This document shows positions 41,535 to 54,313 of a stretch of 64,000 nt of DNA, in pieces. The position numbers and the translations under genes were made by a program. The notes under the pieces are model-generated. The model did no database searches. It saw only the letters and a program-made list of their open reading frames with translations, and had not been told where the DNA came from. Each line of letters starts with the position of its first letter. Position 1 is the stretch's first letter. The DNA comes from Vibrio chagasii (lineage in GTDB: Bacteria > Pseudomonadota > Gammaproteobacteria > Enterobacterales > Vibrionaceae), in the NCBI GenBank assembly GCA_041879415.1, contig CP090851.1, positions 2,914,001 to 2,978,000 on the forward strand, in the 5' to 3' direction.

Positions 41535-43622
41535 ATGAAAAAAACAGTACTCGCACTTTCAATGCTTGCACTCAGCGCATGCAGCCAAACCAGCGACAAC
41601 AACCTATTACTGACGATTGATAACGAGACCGTGGTATTCGAATCGTCAGGCAAAGGCACTGTAATCGCAGAACAGGAACTCGCTAAAGGTAGCTATACCT
41701 TCTCTATCAGCGACAGTAAAAATACCTGTGGCACCAACTATGCACTGGCGGAAGAGAGTCGCATTAAATTCAATAAACCCCTTCGCCTAGACGATTGCGC
41801 TGAGAAATCAGAGCTCGCTATTAAGGTCTTTCGCGCGAATACCTACCAATTTACACTCAACCCGCAAACCAATGAGTTAACGGTTCAAATAAAACCAAAA
41901 CAGCAACAAGCCCAAAGCTTTGCTTGTCCGGTTCCTAGTGACGGGCCAACCACCATCAATGTTGCTCAAACCTTTGATGATGGCACCTTGATCAGAGATG
42001 CCCTTTCCGGAATACAAACAACGGTCACTAACGGCAGTATCACCATACAACCAGCTGAAAGTAGCCAAGGCGTCTTATTACTAGAAAAGGTTGAGCCTGA
42101 AACCAAAGCAGATTTTAGTTGGGATAATGCCACGGTCTACTTCGTGATGACCGACCGCTTCCACAACGGCAACCCTGACAACGACAATAGCTACGGCCGT
42201 AGCCAAGACGGACACGATGAAATCGGCACATTCCATGGCGGTGACCTAGCAGGCTTAACCGAAAAACTCGACTACATAGAGTCACTCGGTGCTAATGCTA
42301 TCTGGATTACCTCTCCCTTAGAGCAGATACATGGTTGGGTTGGCGGCGGTGACCGTGGTGATTTCAAACATTATGGCTACCATGGTTACTACCATCAAGA
42401 TTGGACCAAACTTGATGGCAACATGGGTACCGAAGACGAGCTAAAAACCTTCATCGATACTGCGCACAGCAAAGGTATTCGTGTCGTTTGGGACATAGTC
42501 ATGAACCATACTGGCTACGCTACCCTGGCCGATATGCAGGAGTTCGACTTTGGTAAGCTCAACCTGAGTGATGAAGAAGCAACAAAAACGCTTGGTGATA
42601 ACTGGACAGATTGGCAACCCGCAAAAGGTCAGAACTGGCACTACTTCAACAACTACATCTCTTACGGCGATAAAGAAGCGTGGGAAAAGTGGTGGGGCAA
42701 AGCCTGGCTGCGCAGCGATATCGGTGCTTACGACTCTCCGGGTTACAACAACCTGACCATGTCATTGGCGCACTTACCTGATTTCAAAACAGAATCGACG
42801 GAAACCACAGGGCTACCAAACTTCTATCGCAACAAATCCACCAGCGCGACTGATGAACTCAAAACACCCCGTGACCACCTCATCACTTGGCTTTCAGACT
42901 GGGTTCGTGAATACGGCGTGGATGGTTTTAGAGTCGATACCGCAAAACACGTTGAGCTCGAAGCCTGGGCAGAGCTAAAAGAGAGCGCCAACCAAGCACT
43001 GGCTGAATGGAAACAGAATAACCCTGACAAAGCCTTAGATGACTTACCATTTTGGATGACCGGCGAAGTGTGGGCACACAGCGTGGTGAAATCAGATTAC
43101 TTCGCCAACGGATTTGATTCGATCATCAACTTCGAATTCCAGAGTGATATCGCACCAAAGGCGCTCAAATGTTTGTCTGATCTCGACGCTGATTACCTTC
43201 GCTACGCAGAGAAGATCAACAGTGACAGCGAGTTCAACGTGTTGAGTTACTTATCCTCTCACGACACCTCGCTATTCTGGACGCAGCACGGCAGTGACTT
43301 TGCCAAACAGACCAAAGCGGCAAACGCATTGATGTTGGCTCCGGGTGCAGTCCAGATCTATTACGGAGATGAAATCGCCCGTGATTTCGGCCCAACGGGT
43401 TCCGACCCTATGCAGGGTACTCGTTCAGACATGCCTTGGGAGCAAATAGCCGGAGAGCGAGCTGAGCTGTTAAAGCACTGGCAAGCACTTGGCCAATTCC
43501 GTCAGCGCCACCCAGCTGTCGCGCAAGGGAAGCACATTATCCGCAACAGCAAGGGCTATTACGCCTTCGAACGTCAATACGAAGATGACAAGGTGTTGGT
43601 TGTGTATACCGGAGCGAAATAA
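41535..43622 (+). CDS. Lipoprotein alpha-amylase, GH13 (MalS-like)
   Basis: 695 residues. An N-terminal lipoprotein signal MKKTVLALSMLALSACSQ has lipobox LSAC, so the mature protein is lipid-anchored at Cys17. Residues about 20-195 form an accessory domain with low similarity to anything I know. The GH13 barrel follows (ATVYFVMTDRFHNGNPDNDN; VWDIVMNH). The nucleophile is Asp468 in GFRVDTAKH, the acid/base Glu511 in TGEVWAHS and the transition-state Asp577 in SSHDTSL. It hydrolyses alpha-1,4-glucans, probably maltodextrins. AGGGGAAGGG precedes ATG 41535; the earlier in-frame 41493 is unlikely. Monocistronic, ended by a terminator. Confidence 0.9.
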   Translation: MKKTVLALSMLALSACSQTSDNNLLLTIDNETVVFESSGKGTVIAEQELAKGSYTFSISDSKNTCGTNYALAEESRIKFNKPLRLDDCAEKSELAIKVFRANTYQFTLNPQTNELTVQIKPKQQQAQSFACPVPSDGPTTINVAQTFDDGTLIRDALSGIQTTVTNGSITIQPAESSQGVLLLEKVEPETKADFSWDNATVYFVMTDRFHNGNPDNDNSYGRSQDGHDEIGTFHGGDLAGLTEKLDYIESLGANAIWITSPLEQIHGWVGGGDRGDFKHYGYHGYYHQDWTKLDGNMGTEDELKTFIDTAHSKGIRVVWDIVMNHTGYATLADMQEFDFGKLNLSDEEATKTLGDNWTDWQPAKGQNWHYFNNYISYGDKEAWEKWWGKAWLRSDIGAYDSPGYNNLTMSLAHLPDFKTESTETTGLPNFYRNKSTSATDELKTPRDHLITWLSDWVREYGVDGFRVDTAKHVELEAWAELKESANQALAEWKQNNPDKALDDLPFWMTGEVWAHSVVKSDYFANGFDSIINFEFQSDIAPKALKCLSDLDADYLRYAEKINSDSEFNVLSYLSSHDTSLFWTQHGSDFAKQTKAANALMLAPGAVQIYYGDEIARDFGPTGSDPMQGTRSDMPWEQIAGERAELLKHWQALGQFRQRHPAVAQGKHIIRNSKGYYAFERQYEDDKVLVVYTGAK

Positions 43623-43651
43623 GCCAGTAGGTTTAAACAGTCAAAACTCAT

Positions 43652-43676
43652 GGAGAAGCTTAGGCTTCTCCTTTTT
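43652..43676 (+). terminator. Terminator of the amylase gene
   Basis: Perfect 8-bp stem GGAGAAGC/GCTTCTCC with loop TTAG, then TTTTT. Confidence 0.88.
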
Positions 43677-43872
43677 GATCTCAAAAACCAGTGCAATAAG
43701 CAAGCAGTCACTCATTAGCCAAACTTTATAGAAGTTTTTTACGTGTTAGAGCATTTGGCGCTATGCGTCGCAAAAACATTGCGGTATGTTCAAGGATTAC
43801 ACTGATGGCAGACATAAGGTCTGCCTTAATGACACATAACAAGCAATCACAATGAATTAGGTAAAATAAGTA

Positions 43873-45126
43873 ATGCAGTTCTCTAAGTTTGGTGAAAAGT
43901 TTAATCGTTACTCTGGAATCACTCGTTTGATGGATGATTTGAATGATGGCCTGCGCACTCCTGGCGCAATCATGCTTGGTGGTGGCAACCCAGCCGCTAT
44001 CCCTGCCATGCTCGATTACTTTAACCAAGCCAGTGCAAACATGCTCGCCAGTGGAGAACTCATCGCCGCCCTCGCCAACTACGATGGCCCACAAGGCAAA
44101 GACAGCTTTATTAAGTCTCTAGCGGCAATGCTGAAAGAGACCTATGGCTGGGATATCAGCGAGAAGAACATCAGCCTAACTAACGGCAGCCAAAGCGGCT
44201 TCTTCTACCTGTTCAACCTACTAGCAGGCCAACAACCTGACGGTTCTCACAAGAAAATCTTGCTGCCAATCGCACCCGAATACATCGGCTACGGTGACGC
44301 AGGGATTGATGACGATATTTTTATCTCTTACCACCCTGAGATCGAGCTGCTAGAAAACCGCCAGTTCAAATACCACGTCGATTTCGAACAGCTAAAAGTG
44401 GATGACTCAGTCGCTGCTATCTGTGCATCTCGCCCAACCAACCCAACCGGTAACGTACTGACCGACGAAGAAGTGCGTAAACTGGATAAGCTGGCGCGTG
44501 ACAACAACATCCCACTGCTGATCGACAATGCTTACGGCCTACCATTTCCAAACATCATCTTTGAAGATGTGGAACCATTCTGGAATGAAAACACGATTCT
44601 GTGCATGAGCCTTTCTAAGCTTGGTTTGCCAGGTGTGCGTTGTGGTATCGTGATTGCGAGCGAAGAAGTAACCCAAGCGCTAACCAACATGAATGGCATC
44701 ATCAGCTTAGCACCAAACAGTGTAGGCCCTGCTATCGCCAACCACATGATTGAAAACGATGACCTGCTGCGCTTAAGCAGCGAAGTGATCAAGCCTTTCT
44801 ATAAAGAGAAGTCTTTGCGCGCCGTTGAACTGCTGCAAGAAGCGATTGATGACCCACGTTTCCGTATTCACAAACCTGAAGGCGCTATCTTCTTGTGGCT
44901 ATGGTTTGATGAACTACCAATCACCACCATGGAACTGTACGACAGATTAAAAGCTCGCGGTGTATTGATTGTTCCAGGTGAATACTTCTTTATCGGCCAA
45001 GAAGACGAGTGGGATCATGCTCATCAGTGCCTACGTATGAACTACGTACAAGACGATGAAGCAATGCAGAAGGGTATTGCGATCATTGCTGAAGAAGTGA
45101 AAAAGGCTTACAGCGAAAGCAAATAG
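43873..45126 (+). CDS. avtA: Valine-pyruvate aminotransferase AvtA
   Basis: 417 residues (E. coli AvtA 417). A PLP-dependent fold type I aminotransferase that makes alanine from pyruvate with valine as donor, and contributes to valine and alanine synthesis. The sequence MQFSKFGEKFNRYSGITRLM is the family N-terminus. The PLP lysine is in CMSLSKLGLPGVRCG, the substrate Arg region in HQCLRMNYV, and CASRPTNPTGNVL carries the cofactor-contacting Asn-Pro. Monocistronic. Confidence 0.94.
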   Translation: MQFSKFGEKFNRYSGITRLMDDLNDGLRTPGAIMLGGGNPAAIPAMLDYFNQASANMLASGELIAALANYDGPQGKDSFIKSLAAMLKETYGWDISEKNISLTNGSQSGFFYLFNLLAGQQPDGSHKKILLPIAPEYIGYGDAGIDDDIFISYHPEIELLENRQFKYHVDFEQLKVDDSVAAICASRPTNPTGNVLTDEEVRKLDKLARDNNIPLLIDNAYGLPFPNIIFEDVEPFWNENTILCMSLSKLGLPGVRCGIVIASEEVTQALTNMNGIISLAPNSVGPAIANHMIENDDLLRLSSEVIKPFYKEKSLRAVELLQEAIDDPRFRIHKPEGAIFLWLWFDELPITTMELYDRLKARGVLIVPGEYFFIGQEDEWDHAHQCLRMNYVQDDEAMQKGIAIIAEEVKKAYSESK

Positions 45127-45184
45127 AGATTCCCTATTCGGTCGTTCCTCCCTCTGTGGAATGACGTTAGAGAGAGACAAACAA

Positions 45185-45212
45185 AAAGAGCACCTCATAG
45201 GTGCTCTTTCAC
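45185..45212 (+). terminator. Terminator of avtA
   Basis: Perfect 11-bp stem AAAGAGCACCT/AGGTGCTCTTT with a 3-nt loop. Confidence 0.85.
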
Positions 45213-45240
45213 TTTTACTTCCCGATAGTTTTGTCACTTG

Positions 45241-45368
45241 AATACCCTAAATAATTGGGGGTTCAGCTAGGCGACTAGAAAATTCAGCCCTATGAGCATA
45301 GGGAACCTATGTGATTAGGGGGAATTTACGACGTCAACAACGCTGTAGATTCAAGTATGACGGGTATT
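45241..45368. repeat. Palindrome-bounded intergenic repeat (MITE-like)
   Basis: 128 bp bounded by AATACCC and GGGTATT inverted termini. A second inverted pair, ACTTGAAT (45236-45243) and ATTCAAGT (45349-45356), overlaps the ends. A perfect internal palindrome CCCTATGAGCATAGGG lies at 45288-45303. It has no open frame and abuts the ibpA stop codon. From memory, similar blocks (AATACCCGTCATACTTGAAT) recur in vibrio intergenic regions; copy number here cannot be checked. Confidence 0.55.
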
Positions 45369-45801
45369 AACCTTCTAGTAGGCTATTACCATTGATTGCA
45401 ATCTTACGTGGTTGCATCGCTTCTGGGATTTCGCGCTCTAGGTCGATGTGAAGAAGACCATTTTCCATACTCGCACCTACCACTTTTACGTAGTCTGCTA
45501 GTTGGAATTTACGCTCGAAATCACGCTCTGCGATACCTTGGTACACATAGGTTTTTTCTGCTTCAGGTTTACGCTCACCTTTAACAATTAGCATGTTCTC
45601 TTTCTGAGTCAGGTCTAATTGGTCATCAGCAAAACCAGCAACAGCCATAGTGATACGGTAGTTGTTCTCGTCTTTTTGCTCGATGTTGTATGGAGGGTAA
45701 CCGCCAGAAGTATTCTTCGATGTGTTCGCTTCCATCATGTTGAATAGACGATCGAAGCCGATTGCGTTGCGGTAAAGTGGAGTGAAATCTACAGTTCTCA
45801 T
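45367..45801 (-). CDS. ibpA: Small heat-shock protein, Hsp20/IbpA family
   Basis: 144 residues (E. coli IbpA 137). An ATP-independent holdase that binds unfolding proteins in aggregates for ClpB/DnaK rescue. The N-terminus [20 protein letters not shown] is the IbpA pattern. The alpha-crystallin domain spans about residues 35-125 ([20 protein letters not shown] ... [16 protein letters not shown]). The C-terminal I-x-I anchor is seen as KIAING. AAGGA lies eight bases before the ATG. A sigma-32 promoter and a long structured leader lie upstream. Only one ibp gene is present here. Confidence 0.94.
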   Translation of the reverse strand: MRTVDFTPLYRNAIGFDRLFNMMEANTSKNTSGGYPPYNIEQKDENNYRITMAVAGFADDQLDLTQKENMLIVKGERKPEAEKTYVYQGIAERDFERKFQLADYVKVVGASMENGLLHIDLEREIPEAMQPRKIAINGNSLLEG

Positions 45802-45895
45802 AATGCTATCCTTTTAGTAAGCAATAGTCTTAGCTGCGAATTTTACTTAGATCGAACCTGTGTATGAGACCAAGTAAACAGCTAAGAGATTCAAT
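45802..45895 (-). promoter_or_regulatory. Structured ibpA leader, candidate RNA thermometer
   Basis: On the minus strand UCUUAGCUG pairs with CAGCUAAGA (9 bp) enclosing UUUACUU/AAGUAAA, forming one long hairpin. A last small hairpin, AUUGCU...AGCAUU, holds the AAGGA ribosome site in its loop or stem. ibpA leaders of other Proteobacteria carry ROSE-type thermometers at this position. Confidence 0.5.
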
Positions 45896-46068
45896 TTGCA
45901 TTCCTCGGGTTTCACCTCTATTGGCGACAACACTGGGACATGACAGTGAATCAATTTTTAAGTTGTGTGCTGCTAAAGTTATCCTCTGTTGAGCGATACT
46001 TCGTCAGCGGTAATGAAGGTTCTGTTTCTTCTCTTGTAGAGCAAGACAGTCATCCTCTTCACAAATAG

Positions 46069-46097
46069 ATATATGGATTAAGCAAAATAGTTTCAAG
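46069..46097 (-). promoter_or_regulatory. Sigma-32 heat-shock promoter of ibpA
   Basis: Minus strand CTTGAAA (46091-46097), 14-bp spacer, CCATATAT (46069-46076); consensus CTTGAAA-N11-16-CCCCATNT. It would give a leader of about 260 nt. Confidence 0.8.
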
Positions 46098-46145
46098 GGA
46101 TTATTTTCAATTATTTTTGCAATTCAATATTTTTCAATCACTTAA

Positions 46146-46180
46146 AAACAAAAAAGACCGCCATTTCTGACAGTCTCTTT
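46146..46180 (-). terminator. Terminator of the dnaA-dnaN-recF-gyrB operon
   Basis: Minus strand AGACUGUCA-GAAA-UGGCGGUCU (two G-U pairs) followed by a U run; about 130 bp after the gyrB stop. Confidence 0.75.
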
Positions 46181-46304
46181 AAAATCTTTAGATTATTTTT
46201 ATCGAAGCTAGATGAGCTTAGTTCAAGGAGAAGGCGCGGAATTTATAAGCATAAATGAGCACCTTCGACACAGAAATCAGTTCATCCAACGAAGAGAAAA
46301 CAAT

Positions 46305-49819
<3,515 letters not shown>

Positions 49820-49856
49820 AGCATCATCATATTAATCATTAACGATGGCACCAACT

Positions 49857-50957
49857 CTATAGACGGATTGGCATAACAACGTACATTGCGCTGTCATCTT
49901 GTGCATTTTCAATCAAGGCACTCGCGTTCGCGTCTGACATTGAGATACGAACCTGTTCACAACGCAGTGTATTCAATACATCAAGTACATAGCTTACGTT
50001 GAAGCCGATCTCTAGCGCGTCACCATCATAAGTCACGTCTAGCATCTCTTCGGCTTCTTCTTGCTCTGGGTTGTTGGCGGTAATGCGCATCTCGCTATCT
50101 GCAAGGTTCACGCGAACACCACGGAATTTTTCATTCGACAGAATCGCTGCACGAGAGAACGCTGAACGTAGTTCATCACAGCCAGCTTCTAGTGTCTTGG
50201 TGGTATTTTGCGGCATTACGCGGCGATAATCAGGGAAGCGACCATCAACCAGCTTCGAAGTGAAGACATAGTTGTTCACTTCAGCACGCACGTTTGAGTT
50301 ACCAATTTGCAGCGTTACTGGTTGCTCAGGCGCATCCAATAGCTTCACTAGCTCTTGCACACCTTTACGAGGCACGATGATCTGCTTCTGTGCAAAATCA
50401 GCACCAAGCTGAGCTTGCGATACCGCCATACGGTGACCATCAGTCGCCACACTGCGTAAAGTCGAACCTTCAATCTCAAACAACATACCGTTGAGGTAGT
50501 AACGAACGTCTTGGTTCGCCATTGAGAATTGAGTTTTTTCGATAAGACCACGCAGTTCAGCTTGTGTCACAGACACTTCAACTTCGCTGCTCCAGTCTTC
50601 AATATTAGGAAAATCGGCCGCTGGCAAAGTTGCCAGTGAAAAACGGCTACGACCAGAGCGTACTTGAACACGGTCGCCATCCAATACCACAGTGATCACT
50701 GAGTTATCAGGTAAACCACGGCAGATATCTAGGAATTTACGAGAAGGTACTGTAATGCTGCCCGCTTCGAAATCACCTTCAAGCGTTACACGGCTAATCA
50801 GTTCAACTTCTAGGTCCGTTGCTGTCATCGACAACACGTTATCTTCTACCTTAATCAGTAGGTTTCCTAGAATTGGAAGTGTTGGCCTGCCACCTAGCGC
50901 GCCAGACACTTGTTGTAACGGCTTAATCAGATGACTACGTTCAATGGTAAATTTCAT
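49857..50957 (-). CDS. dnaN: DNA polymerase III beta sliding clamp
   Basis: 366 residues, the same as E. coli. Three repeated domains form half of the ring clamp; KFTIERSHLIKPLQQVSGAL opens domain 1 and the C-terminus YVVMPIRL carries the hydrophobic cleft for clamp-binding motifs. Second gene of the dnaA operon, 81 bp after dnaA. Confidence 0.97.
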   Translation of the reverse strand: MKFTIERSHLIKPLQQVSGALGGRPTLPILGNLLIKVEDNVLSMTATDLEVELISRVTLEGDFEAGSITVPSRKFLDICRGLPDNSVITVVLDGDRVQVRSGRSRFSLATLPAADFPNIEDWSSEVEVSVTQAELRGLIEKTQFSMANQDVRYYLNGMLFEIEGSTLRSVATDGHRMAVSQAQLGADFAQKQIIVPRKGVQELVKLLDAPEQPVTLQIGNSNVRAEVNNYVFTSKLVDGRFPDYRRVMPQNTTKTLEAGCDELRSAFSRAAILSNEKFRGVRVNLADSEMRITANNPEQEEAEEMLDVTYDGDALEIGFNVSYVLDVLNTLRCEQVRISMSDANASALIENAQDDSAMYVVMPIRL

Positions 50958-51038
50958 ATCTTGCTCTTACGGTCTAAATGGCACGCAACATAGGTGCGTG
51001 ACCAAGATTCTGCTTATTAAGGTTAAGAATACTGTGTA

Positions 51039-52466
51039 TTAAGAAGAAAGGGTACGAATCAAGTTCGAATAATCTTCTTTAATGTCGTGGCTCTCTTCAC
51101 GCAGCTGAGCAATCTTACGGCAAGCGTGCAGTACCGTGGTGTGGTCACGACCACCAAATGCATCACCAATCTCAGGCAAGCTGTGGTTAGTCAGCTCTTT
51201 CGCCAATGCCATCGCCAATTGACGTGGACGAGCAACAGAACGAGAGCGACGCTTAGACAGCAGGTCCGCCACTTTGATTTTGTAGTACTCAGCAACGGTC
51301 TTCTGAATATTATCGATAGTAACCAGCTTCTCTTGCAGTGCCAGTAGATCACGTAGCGCTTCACGCACGAAATCGATAGTGATTGGACGACCAGTGAAGT
51401 TCGCATTCGCGATAACACGGTTCAGTGCGCCTTCGAGCTCACGAACGTTAGAACGCAGACGCTTAGCAATAAAGAATGCCACTTCATCTGCAAGGTGGAT
51501 TTGATGGTCTTCTGCTTTCTTCATTAAGATCGCAACACGCGTCTCAAGCTCTGGTGGCTCGATCGCAACCGTCAAACCCCAACCGAAACGAGATTTAAGA
51601 CGATCTTCTACGCCGTTGATCTCTTTTGGATAACGGTCAGAAGTTAGGATGATCTGTTGGTTGCCTTCAAGCAGCGCATTAAAGGTATGGAAGAACTCTT
51701 CTTGAGAACGCTCTTTATTCGCGAAGAATTGGATGTCATCGATAAGCAATGCATCAACACTACGGTAGTAGCGTTTGAATTCTTCGATCGCATTGTTTTG
51801 TAGCGCTTTAACCATATCCTGAACAAAACGCTCAGAGTGCATGTAAACCACTTTTGCATTCGGCTTGCCATCAACAATGGCATTACCTACCGCGTGCAAC
51901 AAGTGAGTTTTACCTAGGCCGGTGCCACCGTATAGAAATAGTGGGTTGTATGCCGCGCCTGGGTTATCTGCCACCTGACGTGCTGCAGCCAAACCAAGTT
52001 GGTTCGACTTACCCTCAACGAAGTTATTGAACTTGTGCTTAGGGTTGACGTTTGAACGGTGGTTGATGTCCACATCCACAGGCTCTTCATCGCGCCATGT
52101 GTTATGAACAGGCTTACGAGCTTGCAGCTGTGCAGGCGCCGAAGACTCTGCCGCTACATCTGCAGCAGTACGAGTTGGCGCAGGAGCCGATGCAGGTGTT
52201 GCCGGCTTAGGTGCCGATACACGCTTGCTGCCTACTTCAAAATGCAGATGCGGGATATCGTTGCCGCAATATTCTTGCAGCAGACGGTTAATGCTATTTA
52301 AGTACTTATCACGAACCCAATCGAGTACGAAACGGTTCGGTGCAAATAGAGTTAGAGTATTGTCATTGAGCTCCGCTTGTAACGGACGAACCCACATACT
52401 GAATTCTGTAGCTGGTAACTCTTCTTGAAGCTGTTGCAAACACTGCAACCAAAGCGAAGATGACAC
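51039..52466 (-). CDS. dnaA: Chromosomal replication initiator DnaA
   Basis: 475 residues (E. coli 467). Domain I ([20 protein letters not shown]) binds DnaB and DiaA, and domain II is a variable Pro/Ala-rich linker. Domain III is the AAA+ motor, with Walker [19 protein letters not shown] and Walker [21 protein letters not shown]. Domain IV has the DnaA-box recognition signature [22 protein letters not shown] is the start. It controls initiation at the oriC identified at 59640-59990. The upstream region contains DnaA boxes for autoregulation. Confidence 0.97.
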   Translation of the reverse strand: MSSSLWLQCLQQLQEELPATEFSMWVRPLQAELNDNTLTLFAPNRFVLDWVRDKYLNSINRLLQEYCGNDIPHLHFEVGSKRVSAPKPATPASAPAPTRTAADVAAESSAPAQLQARKPVHNTWRDEEPVDVDINHRSNVNPKHKFNNFVEGKSNQLGLAAARQVADNPGAAYNPLFLYGGTGLGKTHLLHAVGNAIVDGKPNAKVVYMHSERFVQDMVKALQNNAIEEFKRYYRSVDALLIDDIQFFANKERSQEEFFHTFNALLEGNQQIILTSDRYPKEINGVEDRLKSRFGWGLTVAIEPPELETRVAILMKKAEDHQIHLADEVAFFIAKRLRSNVRELEGALNRVIANANFTGRPITIDFVREALRDLLALQEKLVTIDNIQKTVAEYYKIKVADLLSKRRSRSVARPRQLAMALAKELTNHSLPEIGDAFGGRDHTTVLHACRKIAQLREESHDIKEDYSNLIRTLSS

Positions 52467-52553
52467 GGTGCCCCCACTCTATTTAAGTAATATGAAATGA
52501 CTGCTAATTTTACCTGTTGATAAGTCAGATCACCAGCAATTGATCACAGATCC

Positions 52554-52579
52554 AGTGAATAAGATCCAAGTTATTCACA
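52554..52579. promoter_or_regulatory. DnaA boxes upstream of dnaA
   Basis: TTATTCACA (52571-52579) matches TTATNCACA exactly, and AGTGAATAA (52554-52562) is the inverted box with one mismatch. Several GATC sites lie around them. The rest of the 310-bp gap between dnaA and the downstream transporter holds another weak box (TTATCCCCA near 52666) but no gene. Confidence 0.7.
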
Positions 52580-52776
52580 ATAAATTTGTAATTAACCGGC
52601 GGATCCGCACATCTTGCCCCTAATTTACTCACACAACGATCCACTTATGCCCGGATCCTTGCTAGTTATCCCCAAAACGAGAATGCGATCTAGTTATGGT
52701 TAATAACATCTGGTTATTTATTCTATCGAGCAATTTACCAGTAACATCCAATCCCATAAATATAAGGAGTTACCAA

Positions 52777-53526
52777 ATGAATAACTGGATTAAGGCTGCA
52801 ATTGCGGCTATCGCACTCTCTGCTGCTACTGTTCAAGCTGCGACTGAAGTTAAAGTCGGCATGTCTGGTCGCTACTTCCCATTTACTTTTGTTAAACAAG
52901 ACCAGCTACAAGGTTTTGAAGTGGATTTATGGGATGAGATCGGTAAACGTAACGACTACAAGGTTGAGTACGTGACAGCGAACTTCTCTGGTCTGTTTGG
53001 TCTTCTTGAAACGGGTCGAATTGATACCATTTCTAACCAAATTACAATGACGGATGCACGTAAAGCGAAATACCTATTCGCAGACCCATACGTAGTAGAC
53101 GGCGCACAAATTACCGTTCGTAAGGGTAATGACAGCATTAAAGGTATCGAAGACCTTGAAGGCAAAACGGTTGCGGTAAACCTAGGCTCGAACTTTGAAC
53201 AACTGCTACGCAGCTACGACAAAGATGGCAAGATCAACGTGAAAACCTACGACACAGGCATTGAACACGATGTCGCTCTTGGCCGTGCCGATGCATTCGT
53301 TATGGATCGCCTATCTGCACTAGAGCTTATCAAGAAGACTGGTCTACCATTACAGCTAGCAGGTCAGCCATTCGAAACGATTGAAAATGCTTGGCCTTTC
53401 GTAGACAACGATAACGGTAAGAAACTACAAGCCGAAGTAAACGAAGCATTAGCAGCAATGCGCGCAGATGGTACGCTAGAAAGTATCTCTCAGAAATGGT
53501 TTGGTGCGGACATTACTCAGAAGTAA
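52777..53526 (+). CDS. Amino acid-binding periplasmic protein (cystine/polar amino acid type)
   Basis: 249 residues, SBP family 3. A signal peptide (NNWIKAAIAAIALSAATVQA) precedes a full bilobed domain: VGMSGRYFPFTFVKQDQLQG, VDLWDEIGKR, GLLETGRIDTISNQITMTDA, GKTVAVNLGSNFEQLLRSYD, DAFVMDRLSALELI. Overall pattern and C-terminus (ISQKWFGADITQ) resemble E. coli TcyJ/FliY, a cystine-binding protein, so cystine or a similar amino acid is likely. ATG 52777 has AAGGAG upstream; an in-frame 52696 does not. First gene of a three-gene importer operon. Confidence 0.88.
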   Translation: MNNWIKAAIAAIALSAATVQAATEVKVGMSGRYFPFTFVKQDQLQGFEVDLWDEIGKRNDYKVEYVTANFSGLFGLLETGRIDTISNQITMTDARKAKYLFADPYVVDGAQITVRKGNDSIKGIEDLEGKTVAVNLGSNFEQLLRSYDKDGKINVKTYDTGIEHDVALGRADAFVMDRLSALELIKKTGLPLQLAGQPFETIENAWPFVDNDNGKKLQAEVNEALAAMRADGTLESISQKWFGADITQK

Positions 53527-53546
53527 TCACTCACTCTCCATTCAAG

Positions 53547-53576
53547 GCCCACTGCTTTATACAGCGGTGGGCTTTT
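53547..53576 (+). terminator. Hairpin/attenuator after the binding-protein gene
   Basis: 10-bp stem GCCCACTGCT/AGCGGTGGGC with one G-T pair, followed by TTTTGCTTTT. It lies inside the operon, before the permease gene, so it probably only lowers downstream expression. Confidence 0.6.
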
Positions 53577-53641
53577 GCTTTTATATCACTGATAAAAACG
53601 CTTGATATCACGCGGCTTCCAATAAAAATACGAGATAGATT

Positions 53642-54313
53642 ATGGGATTTGATTTTAACTACATGCTAGAGCTGCTACCGATACTGTTGAAGTATCTTGG
53701 CACCACCATGGAGATGGCGATTTGGGGCTTGTTCTTTGCTCTGATCCTGTCTGTGATACTGGCAAACATTCGTGTGTTCAAAATCCCAGTACTCGACCAA
53801 CTCAGCCAACTTTATATTAGCTTCTTCCGTGGCACCCCACTTCTGGTTCAGCTATTCCTCCTTTATTACGGTTTACCTCAGGTGTTCCCGTGGATGGTTG
53901 GCTTAGATGCATTCAGTGCTGCAGTCATTGGTTTAACCCTGCACTTTGCCGCTTACATGGCAGAAAGTATTCGCGCCGCGATTATCGGTATTGATCGCAG
54001 CCAGATGGAAGCGAGCCTTTCGGTAGGTATGACGACGAGCCAAGCGATGCGCCGAGTGATCTTGCCGCAAGCGACCCGTGTCGCTCTGCCTTCTCTGATG
54101 AACTACTTCATCGACATGATCAAATCGACCTCACTTGCCTTTACGCTAGGCGTGGCTGAGATTATGGCTAAGGCTCAAATGGAGGCATCTTCAAGCTTCC
54201 GTTTCTTCGAGGCTTTCTTGGCAGTTGCTCTTATTTACTGGGGTGTGGTGGTTATCCTAACTCGTATTCAAATCTGGGCCGAAGTGAAACTGAATAAGGC
54301 ATACGTACGATGA
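53642..54313 (+). CDS. Amino acid ABC transporter permease, HisM/TcyL type
   Basis: 223 residues. It has four to five membrane helices. The family N-terminus (LLPILLKYLGTTMEMAIWGL) and the conserved YISFFRGTPLLVQLFLLYYG are clear. The EAA loop reads QMEASLSVGMTTSQAMRRVI. Its last codons overlap the start of the ATPase gene by four bases (ATGA), so the two are translationally coupled. Confidence 0.92.
   Translation: MGFDFNYMLELLPILLKYLGTTMEMAIWGLFFALILSVILANIRVFKIPVLDQLSQLYISFFRGTPLLVQLFLLYYGLPQVFPWMVGLDAFSAAVIGLTLHFAAYMAESIRAAIIGIDRSQMEASLSVGMTTSQAMRRVILPQATRVALPSLMNYFIDMIKSTSLAFTLGVAEIMAKAQMEASSSFRFFEAFLAVALIYWGVVVILTRIQIWAEVKLNKAYVR

Noticed and set aside
43726..44094. 122-codon minus-strand ORF overlapping avtA
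   Set aside because: Mostly antisense to avtA; no similarity or ribosome site, a shadow frame.
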